From positions 30,307-94,306 of the forward strand of contig NZ_JARXYX010000038.1 in the NCBI RefSeq assembly GCF_029893585.1: DNA of 64,000 bases, given 5' to 3'. The notes under the pieces are model-generated. The model did no database searches. It was not told where the DNA came from and saw only the letters and a program-made list of their open reading frames with translations. How positions within the stretch are numbered: position 1 is the stretch's first letter; the number at the start of each line of letters is the position of its first letter. The stretch comes from Streptomyces sp. LBL. Lineage in GTDB: Bacteria > Actinomycetota > Actinomycetes > Streptomycetales > Streptomycetaceae. A program made the translations under genes and the position numbers. Shown piece after piece: positions 1 to 7,806 of the stretch.

Positions 1-316
1 GCCCGACGAACACGATCCCGGCGTCCTCGCAGCGACGCGCGAACGCCGCGTCCTCGGACAGGAAGCCGTAGCCGGGGTGGATGGCGCCCGCGCCCGTCTC
101 CTTGGCCGCCTTCAGCACCAGGTCGGCGTCGAGGTACGACTCCTTCGCGGGCGCCGGGCCGAGCCGTACCGCCTCGTCGGCGAGCCGGACGTGGGGCGCC
201 GAGCGGTCGGGGTCGGAGTACACGGCGACCGTGCGCAGGCCCAGTTCGCGGGCCGTGCGGATGATCCGGACCGCGATCTCGCCCCGGTTGGCGACCAGGA
301 GGGTGTCGAAGCTCAT
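1..316 (-). CDS. Urea/guanidine carboxylase, N-terminal part (partial)
   Basis: The ORF starts at ATG 316 and runs off the left edge, giving about 105 residues. The visible protein begins MSFDTLLVANRGEIAVRII and continues through YLDADLVLKAAK and IHPGYGFLSEDAAFA, the N-terminal biotin-carboxylase fold of ATP-grasp carboxylases. On family knowledge alone this could be any biotin carboxylase. The adjacent pair of DUF1989 genes makes urea carboxylase, or the related guanidine carboxylase, the best reading. Its ATG overlaps the stop of the upstream gene (ATGA at 313-316), so the three genes form one leftward operon. The biotinyl and carboxyltransferase domains and any linked allophanate hydrolase lie outside the window. 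Confidence 0.85.
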   Translation of the reverse strand, partial: MSFDTLLVANRGEIAVRIIRTARELGLRTVAVYSDPDRSAPHVRLADEAVRLGPAPAKESYLDADLVLKAAKETGAGAIHPGYGFLSEDAAFARRCEDAGIVFVG

Positions 317-978
317 CCGGCGGCCCCGATCGTCATCTCCACGGCGGTCGGCTCGAAGCCGTTGCACGGGTTGTTGATCTGGGGGCAGTTGGAGACCAGC
401 ACGAGCACGTCCCGCTCGGCGCGCAGGGTCAGTTTCAGGCCCGGAGCGGAGAGGCCGTCCACGATGCCGAGCGTGCCGTCCTTCTCGACCGGCACGTTCA
501 TGTACCAGTTGATGTTGGAGACCAGGTCGCGTTTGCCGAGGCCGTGCTTGGCGCCCTCGGCGAGGAAGTTGTCCACGCAGGCGTGCTGCGACCAGGTGTG
601 ATGGCCGTAGCGCAGGGTGTTCGACTCCTTGGAGCAGGCGCCGCCGACCGTGTCGTGCCGGCCGACCTCGTCGGCCATCACCGTCATCAACGGGGTGTAC
701 TCGTTGGACATCAGCACACTGCCGGTGGTCAGGAAGAGGTTGCCTTGCGCGTGGATCGTGTCGGGGGCGCTGTAGCGGACCGACGTGTCGTGGGCGTCGT
801 AGGCGAGGAAGTCGACGGCCTGGTTGCCGTGCAGGTCGGTGATGGTGAGCGTCTCGCCGGTGCGTACGACGGCGGACCAGGCGGCGCGGGCGGGAACGAG
901 GCTGGTGCTGGTGCGGGCACCGGTGCTGGTGCTGGTGCTGGTGCTGGTGCTGGTGCTGGTGCTGGTGCTCGTGCTCAT
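313..978 (-). CDS. Urea carboxylase-associated protein 2 (DUF1989), putative carboxyguanidine deiminase subunit
   Basis: This 221-residue DUF1989 protein has conserved blocks GNQAVDFLAYDA, GGACSKESNTLRYG and LVLVSNCPQINNPCN. DUF1989 pairs beside urea-carboxylase-like enzymes have been shown in other bacteria to be the two subunits of carboxyguanidine deiminase (CgdA/CgdB), which turns carboxyguanidine into allophanate so that guanidine can serve as a nitrogen source. I infer that role here and do not assign which subunit this is. The start is ATG 978, which overlaps the upstream stop (ATGA); the longer in-frame extension to 1506 is antisense shadow of the upstream gene. Oddly, residues 2-19 are nine Ser-Thr dipeptides encoded by a hexanucleotide tandem repeat. 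Confidence 0.88.
   Translation of the reverse strand: MSTSTSTSTSTSTSTSTSTGARTSTSLVPARAAWSAVVRTGETLTITDLHGNQAVDFLAYDAHDTSVRYSAPDTIHAQGNLFLTTGSVLMSNEYTPLMTVMADEVGRHDTVGGACSKESNTLRYGHHTWSQHACVDNFLAEGAKHGLGKRDLVSNINWYMNVPVEKDGTLGIVDGLSAPGLKLTLRAERDVLVLVSNCPQINNPCNGFEPTAVEMTIGAAG
922..975 (-). repeat. Hexanucleotide tandem repeat encoding (Ser-Thr)9
   Basis: On the + strand the unit GGTGCT occurs eight times in perfect tandem (922-969), followed by one variant CGTGCT (970-975). It lies directly after the start codon of the DUF1989 gene and encodes nine Ser-Thr dipeptides. Gain or loss of one unit would keep the frame, so length variation among strains is likely. Confidence 0.95.
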
Positions 979-1799
979 GCGAGCCCCCTCGCGGCAAGGA
1001 AGCCGGCGGTGTTGAGGAAGGCGCGACGGCCCTCCGGTGTGGCCTCCCACAGGGGGGTGCCCGGCGCGGTCGCCTCGGCGCGCCACGCGAGCACCTCCAG
1101 GGGGGTGCTGACGTAGTCGGGGCGTGGATCGGCCGGGTGCGGCACGTTCGCGATCAGTACGGTGACGTCCTGCTCGGCGCGCAGGGTGACGCTGCCGCCG
1201 GGGCCGGCCGAGCCGGTGAAGTCGAGGGTGCCGTCCTCGCGTACCTCCACCCCCTGGAAGAAGGAGAGCGAGGGCGGCAGGTCGCGGGGCTCCAGGCCGT
1301 TCTTGGCGGCCGCCAGTTTGAACAGCTCGCGGCCGGCGGGGGAGGGGCTCTGCGGGGTGCCGTCGCCGTAGCGGCCGGCGTTGCGGACGAGGGTGGAGGT
1401 GCCGCACAGGGCGTCGTGCCGACCGGAGGTGTCGGCCACCACCGAGGCGAGGACCCGGCCCTGGTCGGACAGGAGGAGCCGGCCCTCGCCCAGGTAGGCG
1501 TTCCACTGGACCTTGACCGTGTCGGCGACGTTCAGCCGCTCCCAGGGGCGGTCGGCCGCGTACACGAGCAGGTGGGCGCAGGCGTCACCGCGCAGATCGG
1601 TCAGGCGCAGCTCCGTGCCGCGGGCCAGGACCCGGTGCGTGTAGTTGCCGCCCGCGACTGTCTCCGCCCACACCAGGTGGCCCGCCTCGCAGGGCGGGGC
1701 CGGCCAGTCCTGGGCCGGGACGACGGGCATCGCCTCGGTGTGGGTGCCCTGCTGGGCGCGCGCGTGGGCGCGGGCTCCGTAAGTGGTCGCTGTCGCCAT
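975..1799 (-). CDS. Urea carboxylase-associated protein 1 (DUF1989), putative carboxyguanidine deiminase subunit
   Basis: This 274-residue protein is a paralogue of the next gene, with the same DUF1989 blocks (LRLTDLRGDACAHLLVY, CGTSTLVRNAGRYG, VTVLIANVPHPADPRPDY). It is the first gene of the leftward operon. The start at ATG 1799 is preceded by a GGAGGT ribosome site, and the stop overlaps the next start (ATGA). It probably forms a heteromer with the next gene product and acts on carboxylated guanidine in the cytosol, before allophanate hydrolase. The carboxylase, this pair and an operator-linked permease at 9.0-10.6 kb would make a complete uptake and nitrogen-release route. The guanidine assignment rests on family knowledge and context. 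Confidence 0.88.
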   Translation of the reverse strand: MATATTYGARAHARAQQGTHTEAMPVVPAQDWPAPPCEAGHLVWAETVAGGNYTHRVLARGTELRLTDLRGDACAHLLVYAADRPWERLNVADTVKVQWNAYLGEGRLLLSDQGRVLASVVADTSGRHDALCGTSTLVRNAGRYGDGTPQSPSPAGRELFKLAAAKNGLEPRDLPPSLSFFQGVEVREDGTLDFTGSAGPGGSVTLRAEQDVTVLIANVPHPADPRPDYVSTPLEVLAWRAEATAPGTPLWEATPEGRRAFLNTAGFLAARGLA

Positions 1800-1832
1800 C
1801 GCGGGACCTCCGGCTCCGGTGGGTGCTGTGCT

Positions 1833-1854
1833 ATTTCTGTCGCTCGACAGAAAT
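1833..1854. promoter_or_regulatory. Operator: perfect 9-bp inverted repeat, putative TetR site
   Basis: ATTTCTGTC (1833-1841) and GACAGAAAT (1846-1854) form perfect 9-bp arms around a 4-bp spacer. The site sits 34 bp upstream of the DUF1989 operon start and about 100 bp upstream of the divergent TetR gene, as expected for a repressor controlling both. The right half-site GACAGAAATTAGG recurs identically at 10688-10700, upstream of the permease. Protein binding is inferred. Confidence 0.8.
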
Positions 1855-1954
1855 TAGGCGCGAGGCGGGTCGCGTGCGTTGCCGCCGCGTTGCCGCTCGG
1901 TTACCGGGCCCTCACGAAGATCACCGCGGACGCTGGTGTGCGAGGATCGACCGC

Positions 1955-2590
1955 ATGGGGACGACAGGTGCAGGGCCCGGTCGGCGGGTCGGCAGGCCGC
2001 GGGCCGCGCAACGGCCGGACAGCGGACTGGAGCCGCGCGAGGAACTCCTCGCGGCCGCCGCGGAGTTGTTCACCACCCTCGGCTACGCGGCCACCTCCAC
2101 CCGGGCCGTCGCCGAGCGCGCCGGTATGCGCCAGGCATCCATGTACCACTACGTCTCCGGCAAGGAGGAACTGCTCGCGCAGCTCCTGGAGTCCACGGTC
2201 ACGCCCTCCCTCGCGTACGCCCGTGAACTGCTCGCCGACGACACCGTCCCGGTCGAGGACCGGCTGTGGGAGCTGTGCCGGGCGGACGTGGAGGTGCTGT
2301 GCGACGGACCGCACGACCTCGGCGGGCTCTACCTGCTGCCCGAGGTGCGCGCCGAGCGGTTCGCCGGCTTCCATGCCGTGCGCGCCGAACTCAAGGACGC
2401 CTACCGGCAGTTGATCGCGGCGACAGCGGTCGGCGGCACGCTCGCCAAGGGCGAGCTGGATCTGCGTACGGACCTGGTGTTCGGGTTGATCGAGGGTGTC
2501 ATCCTCGTCCACCGCTCCGACCCCGAGCGGCCCGTGTCGGTGTTCGCGGAGGCGACGGCGGACGCCGCGCTGCGCATCGCCGGGGTCTGA
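1955..2590 (+). CDS. TetR-family repressor of the urea/guanidine operon
   Basis: This 211-residue TetR protein has an N-terminal helix-turn-helix (EELLAAAAELFTTLGYAATS, then VAERAGMRQASMYHYVSGKEE) and a divergent ligand-binding domain. I chose ATG 1955 because the HTH begins about 30 residues later, the usual TetR spacing; the earlier in-frame ATG at 1823 would put the perfect operator palindrome inside the coding sequence. It diverges from the DUF1989 operon. The 9-bp inverted repeat between them, and its second copy before the permease at 9002-10576, point to a local regulon. The inducer is unknown; guanidine, urea or a carboxylated product are candidates. Confidence 0.85.
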   Translation: MGTTGAGPGRRVGRPRAAQRPDSGLEPREELLAAAAELFTTLGYAATSTRAVAERAGMRQASMYHYVSGKEELLAQLLESTVTPSLAYARELLADDTVPVEDRLWELCRADVEVLCDGPHDLGGLYLLPEVRAERFAGFHAVRAELKDAYRQLIAATAVGGTLAKGELDLRTDLVFGLIEGVILVHRSDPERPVSVFAEATADAALRIAGV

Positions 2591-3012
2591 TCCGAGGGCT
2601 GCTCGGCTTCTCGGCTCCTCCGCGGGCGCTCCTCGGCTTCCTTGCGAAGGCGCGACTCTTGTGATGGCGCGACTCTTGTGATGGCGCGACTCTTGTGATG
2701 GCGCGGCCCTGGTGAAGGAACGTCACTCGTCACGGTGAGTGTTTTCGTACGCCCGTGCACTGTTACACGCCGTGTGCGAAAAGAAGCTCAGTGTGTAAAT
2801 AGTGTCGAGCGTACTCCCCTCGCGCGCCCGGTTTCAGGTGCTTGCTGAATATGACACAGCGATGATCCGGTCGGACTAAGCTCGCCCGCGGCGCACCGAG
2901 TTGAGGTGTATTCGTGCGCTTGTTCCCAAACTTGCAGAAGATCCAGAAGCACCCGAGAACTTCCCCCCTGCAAGCTCCCCTACACCCCGCCGATTTGTTT
3001 CAGAGGGCCCAC
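2591..3012. other. Non-coding gap upstream of the conservon
   Basis: No gene is convincing in these ~420 bp. The left part holds a 17-bp tandem repeat (2649-2716). The right part, 2740-2900, is AT-richer than its surroundings and probably carries the conservon promoter. It contains a 9-bp inverted repeat with one mismatch (TTTTCGTAC 2742-2750, GTGCGAAAA 2774-2782) that could be an operator. An in-frame GTG at 2914 preceded by GAGGTG could extend cvnA, but the extension uses codons (CTA, AGA, TTT, CAA, TTG) foreign to the rest of the gene. Confidence 0.6.
2649..2716. repeat. 17-bp tandem repeat
   Basis: The unit GGCGCGACTCTTGTGAT is present three times without mismatch (2649-2665, 2666-2682, 2683-2699), followed by a degenerate fourth copy (2700-2716). 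It lies 58 bp downstream of the TetR stop. The 17-bp period is not a codon multiple, consistent with a non-coding location. Confidence 0.95.
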
Positions 3013-4611
3013 ATGGTGAGTGTTCAATCTCCTCCCGGTAGCCGTGAACTCCCGTACGCGCGCGTGCTGTTGCTGCCCTCCATAGCGATGGCCGCAGCCA
3101 CCGGGGCCGCCGTCGCGCTGGTGACGGCACCGGCCCGGACGGCCGTCGGCTGGTGCGGCGCCCTCGCCACGTTGCTGGTGATCGCGACGGCGGCGGAAGC
3201 GGTCCGCCGCGGCCGGACCCTGCGCGACCTGCGCACGGAGCACGCCCGTCACTCCGCGTATCTGGAACGGCGGATCACCGGTCACGAGGAGGAGATGACC
3301 CGCCTCGCCGAGGAGATCCTGCCGATCGCGCTGCAACTGCTGCGCGGCGGAAATTCCCCCGTAGAGGTGATTCGCCGCCTCGGCGACTTCGAGCCCGGCT
3401 GGCGTGAACTCCCCGAGGCCCAGGTGTCGTTGCTCCAGACGATGCTGACCGTCATCGACACGGAAGACGTCATGCGCGACGCCGCGCAGCGCTCCTTCGT
3501 CAGCATCGCCCGCCGCGTCCAGGCCATCGTCCACCAGCAGGCCGAAGAACTGCGGGAGATGGAGGAGGACCACGGCCGCAACCCCGAGGTCTTCACCGAC
3601 CTGCTGCGCATCGACCACGGCACCGCGCTGATCGGCCGGCTCGCCGACTCCATCTCCGTCCTCGGCGGCGGCCGTCCCGGTCGTCAGTGGCCCGAGCCGG
3701 TCGCGCTCTACAGCGTGCTGCGCGGCGCCATGTCCCGGATCCTGGAGTACAACCGCATCGACCTGACCTCCATCGCCAAGGTCAACGTCAAGGGCACCGC
3801 CGTCGAACCCGTCATCCACGCGGCGGCCGAACTCCTCGACAACGCCACCCGCTACTCGCCCCCGCAGACCAAGGTGCACGTCACCGCCACCGAGGTACAG
3901 ACCGGCGTCTGCATCGAGATCGAGGACGCCGGCGTCAGCCTCAGCGAGGAAGCGCGCCTGCGGGCCGAGGGCATGCTGGAGCGCGCCATGGCCGGCGTCG
4001 ACCTGCAGGACCTCGGCGAGGCGCCGCGCCTCGGCCTCGCCGTCGTGGGCCGCCTGTGCCGCACGTACAACATGCAGGTCTCGCTGCGTACCTCCGCGTA
4101 CGGCGGGGTCCGCGCCATCCTTGTCGTGCCCAGCGACATGCTCACCTCCGAACCCGGCGTCGGACTCGCCCACGGTATCGGCGCCACGGCCGTGCCCCGG
4201 CCCGAACTCGGCGCGCTCCCCGGCCCCAAGCGCACGGTCAAGAACCGCCGCCCCACCAGCCCCAAGCACGTCACTCCGGTTTCCATGGAGGACGACGTCC
4301 CCGAGGTCACCGAGTGGACCGCCAACGGACTGCCGCAGCGCCGCAGCCGGGTCAAGACCTCGCTCACCCAGCGCTACGCCGAGCAGGCCGCCATCGAGCA
4401 GGCCGAAAGGGAGGGCCGGCCGACCATCTGGTCGACCGCCGAGCGCGAGCCCGAACCCGAGCCGGAGCCCGCGGAGAAAATCCCCGACACCCCGCCGGGC
4501 CTGTGGGTCCAGGCGTTCTTCGACGGACTCAAGCGCCCGGACCCCACCGCATTCACCCAGCCGACAGAACCGGCCCACGCCGAGGCCGACGACGAGAAGG
4601 ACCTCAAGTGA
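3013..4611 (+). CDS. cvnA: Conservon sensor-kinase-like membrane protein CvnA (RarA-like)
   Basis: From ATG 3013 the product is 532 residues: two membrane segments near residues 17-60, a helical region, and a HATPase domain with the N-box-like AAELLDNATRYSPP, then DAGVSLSEEARLRAEG and PRLGLAVVGRLCRTY. The C-terminal ~170 residues are charged and low in complexity (EREPEPEPEPAEK). It heads the four-gene unit cvnA-B-C-D, which is repeated many times in Streptomyces genomes and thought to act as a membrane-linked G-protein-like switch in development. The presence of a P450 after cvnD matches the rar-type conservon. A GTG at 2914 with GAGGTG upstream is an alternative start; I prefer 3013 (AGAGGG upstream) on codon use. 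Confidence 0.88.
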   Translation: MVSVQSPPGSRELPYARVLLLPSIAMAAATGAAVALVTAPARTAVGWCGALATLLVIATAAEAVRRGRTLRDLRTEHARHSAYLERRITGHEEEMTRLAEEILPIALQLLRGGNSPVEVIRRLGDFEPGWRELPEAQVSLLQTMLTVIDTEDVMRDAAQRSFVSIARRVQAIVHQQAEELREMEEDHGRNPEVFTDLLRIDHGTALIGRLADSISVLGGGRPGRQWPEPVALYSVLRGAMSRILEYNRIDLTSIAKVNVKGTAVEPVIHAAAELLDNATRYSPPQTKVHVTATEVQTGVCIEIEDAGVSLSEEARLRAEGMLERAMAGVDLQDLGEAPRLGLAVVGRLCRTYNMQVSLRTSAYGGVRAILVVPSDMLTSEPGVGLAHGIGATAVPRPELGALPGPKRTVKNRRPTSPKHVTPVSMEDDVPEVTEWTANGLPQRRSRVKTSLTQRYAEQAAIEQAEREGRPTIWSTAEREPEPEPEPAEKIPDTPPGLWVQAFFDGLKRPDPTAFTQPTEPAHAEADDEKDLK

Positions 4612-5015
4612 TCCAGCAGCGCGGCAACTTCGACTGGATGCTCCAGGACCTCGCCAAGGGCGTGCCGGGCATCCAGATGATCGTGGTGCTCTCCGCCGAC
4701 GGCCTGCGCATCGCCCGCCACGGCGGCGACCCGGACACCGCCGACCGCGTCGCCGCGGCCTGCGCGGGCCTGCAGAGCCTGGCCGGTGCCGTCGCCCAGG
4801 AGATCCCGGGCAGCGAGGGCGAGATGAAGATGGTCCTCATCGAGATCCACGGCGGCTACTTCTACCTGATGGCCGCGGGCCCCAACGCCTACCTCGCGGT
4901 GCTCTCCGACGTACGCGCCGAACCCGGCTACATGAGCGCCCGCATGAGCGACCTGGTCATCCGGATCGGCGCGCATCTCACCAGCCCGCCGAGGCGCAAC
5001 GGGCAGACCGTATGA
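4608..5015 (+). CDS. cvnB: Conservon roadblock/LC7 protein CvnB
   Basis: This 135-residue roadblock/LC7-domain protein starts MIQQRGNFDWMLQDLAKGVPG and continues with IVVLSADGLRIARHGG and FYLMAAGPNAYLAVL. Roadblock proteins typically bind and modulate small GTPases; here the partner would be CvnD. GTG 4608 overlaps the cvnA stop (GTGA), indicating translational coupling, and its own stop overlaps the next start. Its length and position are standard for the second gene of a conservon. Confidence 0.92.
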   Translation: MIQQRGNFDWMLQDLAKGVPGIQMIVVLSADGLRIARHGGDPDTADRVAAACAGLQSLAGAVAQEIPGSEGEMKMVLIEIHGGYFYLMAAGPNAYLAVLSDVRAEPGYMSARMSDLVIRIGAHLTSPPRRNGQTV

Positions 5016-5452
5016 CTCCTCCGCAACGCCGGCGGCGATATCCCCAGCAGGAACCCGAGCCGTACATCAGGGCGGAACCCGAACCGACGCCCCCGCCCGA
5101 GGTGCAGCAGCTTCCCGAAGGGGAGAAGAAGAACCCCGAGCGGCTGTACGTGATCACCGGTCCGGACGGCGCCGAGCGTACCGAACTCGACCTGGTCACG
5201 TTGATCGTGGCGAGCGCCGACCCGCCGCCCTCCGCCACGCCCGAGCAGGCGGCGCTGCTCCGGCTGTGTACGGCCCCCCTGTCCGTGGCCGAGCTGTCGG
5301 CCTATCTGAGCCTGCCGTTCAGCGTGGTGACCGTGCTGATCACCGAGCTGCTGACGGCCGAACTGGTCACGGCGCGCGCCCCGGTCGTCCGCCAGGCGCT
5401 GGCCGACCGTTCTCTCCTCGAAGCGGTGATGCATGGACTTCAAAAGCTCTGA
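5012..5452 (+). CDS. cvnC: Conservon DUF742 protein CvnC
   Basis: The 146-residue product has a proline- and charge-rich N-terminus followed by a DUF742 domain (NPERLYVITGPDG, LDLVTLIVAS, LLRLCTAPLSVAELSAYL, VVTVLITELLTAELV) resembling a winged helix. ATG 5012 overlaps the stop of cvnB, and the 3' end overlaps the cvnD start by 20 bp, so the operon is tightly coupled. DUF742 proteins are found almost only in conservons and their biochemical role is unknown. They are usually taken to be part of the CvnA-D membrane complex. Confidence 0.92.
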   Translation: MTPPQRRRRYPQQEPEPYIRAEPEPTPPPEVQQLPEGEKKNPERLYVITGPDGAERTELDLVTLIVASADPPPSATPEQAALLRLCTAPLSVAELSAYLSLPFSVVTVLITELLTAELVTARAPVVRQALADRSLLEAVMHGLQKL

Positions 5453-6053
5453 CACCGTCACGGGCCCCCGGAAGGAGGACCAGCTCCCGCACACCGCCCA
5501 GGCGGCGGTGAAGATCGTCATCGTGGGCGGCTTCGGTGTCGGGAAGACCACCATGGTCGGCTCGGTCAGCGAGATCAAACCGCTGACCACCGAGGAGACC
5601 ATGACGCAGGCCGGCGTCGGCGTCGACGACGACTACGGCTCCGAGTCCAAGACGGCCACCACGGTGGCGATGGACTTCGGCCGCATCAGCATCACCGACC
5701 AACTCGTGCTGTACCTCTTCGGCACCCCCGGCCAGGAACGCTTCTGGTTCCTGTGGAACGGCCTGTTCGAGGGGGCGCTGGGCGCGGTCGTGCTGATCGA
5801 CACCCGCCGGCTGGAGGTCAGCTTCGACGTCATGGGACGCCTGGAGGAGCGCGGCGTGCCCTTCATCGTCGCCGTCAACTCCTTCCCGGGTGCGCCCCGT
5901 TACCCCGTCGAGGAGCTGCGCACCGCGCTCGACCTGAGCGAGGACATCCCCATCGTCGACTGCGACGCGCGCCGCCGCGCCTCCAGCCGCGACACCCTGA
6001 TGACCCTCATGCACTTCCTGCACTCCCTCGCCACGCCGGGCGCGCTGAGGTGA
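5433..6053 (+). CDS. cvnD: Conservon small GTPase CvnD
   Basis: This 206-residue Ras-like GTPase has a P-loop GGFGVGKTT near residue 32, a switch segment ending in FGTPGQERF, and a degenerate G4 region (IVAVNSF) in place of NKxD, which is typical of this family. The start ATG 5433 lies inside the end of cvnC. CvnD is the output G protein of the conservon, with CvnB as likely regulator and CvnA as membrane receptor or kinase. In other Streptomyces, loss of rar-type conservon genes alters aerial mycelium formation and antibiotic production, but the direct target is not known. Confidence 0.92.
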   Translation: MDFKSSDTVTGPRKEDQLPHTAQAAVKIVIVGGFGVGKTTMVGSVSEIKPLTTEETMTQAGVGVDDDYGSESKTATTVAMDFGRISITDQLVLYLFGTPGQERFWFLWNGLFEGALGAVVLIDTRRLEVSFDVMGRLEERGVPFIVAVNSFPGAPRYPVEELRTALDLSEDIPIVDCDARRRASSRDTLMTLMHFLHSLATPGALR

Positions 6054-6077
6054 CCGCCGCACCCGACCAGGCGTCCC

Positions 6078-6175
6078 CGTGCGGACAAAGGCAACACCGG
6101 TGCGGACACAGCCACCCGTACAGATATGGGCAACCCCCGTACAGACCTGCGTGCTCGTACAGACGTGGGCGAAAC
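6078..6175. repeat. Degenerate ~20-bp repeats between cvnD and the P450
   Basis: Five related units start near 6079, 6100, 6118, 6139 and 6157, with alternating spacing of about 18 and 21 bp. They share GTACAGA or GTGCGGACA cores (three copies of CGTACAGA). The 196-bp gap between cvnD and the P450 is unusual inside a conservon operon. The repeats could be regulator sites or a decayed tandem array. The in-frame extension of the P450 through them is low-complexity and not expected in a P450. Confidence 0.6.
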
Positions 6176-6249
6176 TCGCACATATGTACGCATCATGCGT
6201 CGACCTACCTACCAGACACGGACACCGGATCCACTTCGGAGCGATCACT

Positions 6250-7806
6250 GTGACGCCTGAATCCCACTCCCTGATCGGTACGGACCCCGGCCTCGCCCCA
6301 CCGCCCGGCTGCCCCGCCCACGGCCGCGGCCCCGGCGGGCTGCGCCGGCTCCACGGTCCCGACGCGGAGGACCTCGGCTCCCTGTACGAACAACTGCGGG
6401 AGGAACACGGCCCGGTGGCGCCGGTGCTGCTCCACGACGACGTGCCGATGTGGGTCGTGCTCGGCCACGCCGAGAACCTGCACATGGTGCGTACGCCCTC
6501 GCAGTACTGCCGGGACAGCCGCATCTGGACCCCGCTCCTGGACGGCCTGGTCAAGCCCGATCACCCGCTCATGCCGCACATCGCCTGGCAGCCCATCGCC
6601 GCCCACGCCGAGGGCGACGAGCATCTGAGGCTGCGTGGCGCGGTCAACGGCGCCATCTCGACCATCGACCCCCGCGGTGTCCGCCGGCACATCAACCGCT
6701 ACACCCAGCGCCTGGTCAACCGGTTCTGCGAGGAGGGCACCGCCGATCTGGTCAGCCAGTTCGCCGAGCACCTGCCGATGGCCGTGATGTGCGAGACCCT
6801 CGGCATGCCCGAGGAGTACAACGACCGGATCGTGCAGGCCGCCCGCGACATGCTCCGCGGCACCGAGACCGCCATCGCCAGCAACGCGTACATCATGGAC
6901 GCCCTTGGCCGGCTCACCACCCGCCGTCGTGCCCGTCCCGAGGAGGACTTCACCAGCTACCTCATCACCCACCCGGCACGGCTCACCGACGACGAGGTCC
7001 GCGAGCACCTGCGCCTCGTGCTCATCGCCGCGTACGAGGCCACCGCCAACCTCATCGCCAACGTGCTGCGCATGGTGCTCACCGACCCGCGCTTCCGCGC
7101 CCAGCTCAACGGCGGCCAGATGACGGTGCCGGAGGCGGTCGAGCAGTCCCTGTGGAACGAGCCGCCGTTCAGCGCGATCTTCGCGTACTTCGCCAAGCAG
7201 GACACGGAGTTGGGCGGCCAGCACATCCGCAGGGGTGACGGACTGCTCTTCGGTATCGCCCCGGGCAACGTCGACCCCCGGGTGCGGCCCGACCTCTCCG
7301 CCCACATGCAGGGCAACCGCTCCCACCTCGCCTTCGGCGGCGGGCCGCACGAGTGCCCCGGCCAGGACATCGGCCGTGCCATCGCCGACACGGGTGTGGA
7401 CGCGCTGATGATGCGGCTGCCGGACGTCGAACTCGAATGCGACGAGGACGAGTTGACCTGGACGGAGTCCATGTCCTCACGCCACCTGGCGGAGCTCCCG
7501 GTGCGGTTCGCGCCGAAGCCGCCGCAGGATGTGATGCTCACGCCGGGTCACCTGCCGGTCCCGCCGCAGCGTAACGCCTGGCAGGTCGGCACGCACCGGC
7601 CGGAACGGCCACACGCGGCCCAACCGGCACCGCAACCGCAATCGCCATCAGCACGGCAACCGCAATCGCCATCAGCACGGCAACCGGCACGGCAACCAGC
7701 ACCGCAACCGGCCGCCGTCCCGCCGCCACAGCCCGCCCCGGTGCCCGAACCGGCCCGCCCGCAGGGCGCCTGGCGGCGCTTCCTGCGCTGGTGGCGCGGC
7801 TACTGA
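6250..7806 (+). CDS. Conservon-linked cytochrome P450, CYP157-like, lacking ExxR
   Basis: This 518-residue P450 starts at GTG 6250 with CGGAG 8 nt upstream. The heme-binding loop FGGGPHECPGQDIGR (Cys369) and the I-helix region LIAAYEATANLIAN are present. The K-helix reads EQSLW (298-302) instead of the almost universal ExxR, the hallmark reported for the CYP157 family. Such P450s follow conservons; RarE in the rar operon is an example. The C-terminal ~100 residues are a Pro/Gln/Ala-rich tail with the octapeptide PQSPSARQ in tandem. The substrate is unknown and catalysis may be altered or absent. The 3' end overlaps the convergent pseudouridine synthase by 7 bp. Confidence 0.9.
   Translation: MTPESHSLIGTDPGLAPPPGCPAHGRGPGGLRRLHGPDAEDLGSLYEQLREEHGPVAPVLLHDDVPMWVVLGHAENLHMVRTPSQYCRDSRIWTPLLDGLVKPDHPLMPHIAWQPIAAHAEGDEHLRLRGAVNGAISTIDPRGVRRHINRYTQRLVNRFCEEGTADLVSQFAEHLPMAVMCETLGMPEEYNDRIVQAARDMLRGTETAIASNAYIMDALGRLTTRRRARPEEDFTSYLITHPARLTDDEVREHLRLVLIAAYEATANLIANVLRMVLTDPRFRAQLNGGQMTVPEAVEQSLWNEPPFSAIFAYFAKQDTELGGQHIRRGDGLLFGIAPGNVDPRVRPDLSAHMQGNRSHLAFGGGPHECPGQDIGRAIADTGVDALMMRLPDVELECDEDELTWTESMSSRHLAELPVRFAPKPPQDVMLTPGHLPVPPQRNAWQVGTHRPERPHAAQPAPQPQSPSARQPQSPSARQPARQPAPQPAAVPPPQPAPVPEPARPQGAWRRFLRWWRGY

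Noticed and set aside
1800..1954. Guanidine riboswitch upstream of the DUF1989 operon
   Set aside because: Only ~34 nt separate the operator from the start; there is no room for a ykkC or mini-ykkC fold, and the perfect protein-type palindrome explains control better.
2914..3012. N-terminal extension of cvnA from GTG 2914
   Set aside because: It has a plausible ribosome site, but the 33 added residues use TTG, CTA, AGA, CAA and TTT codons unlike the rest of the gene and precede the expected membrane segment.
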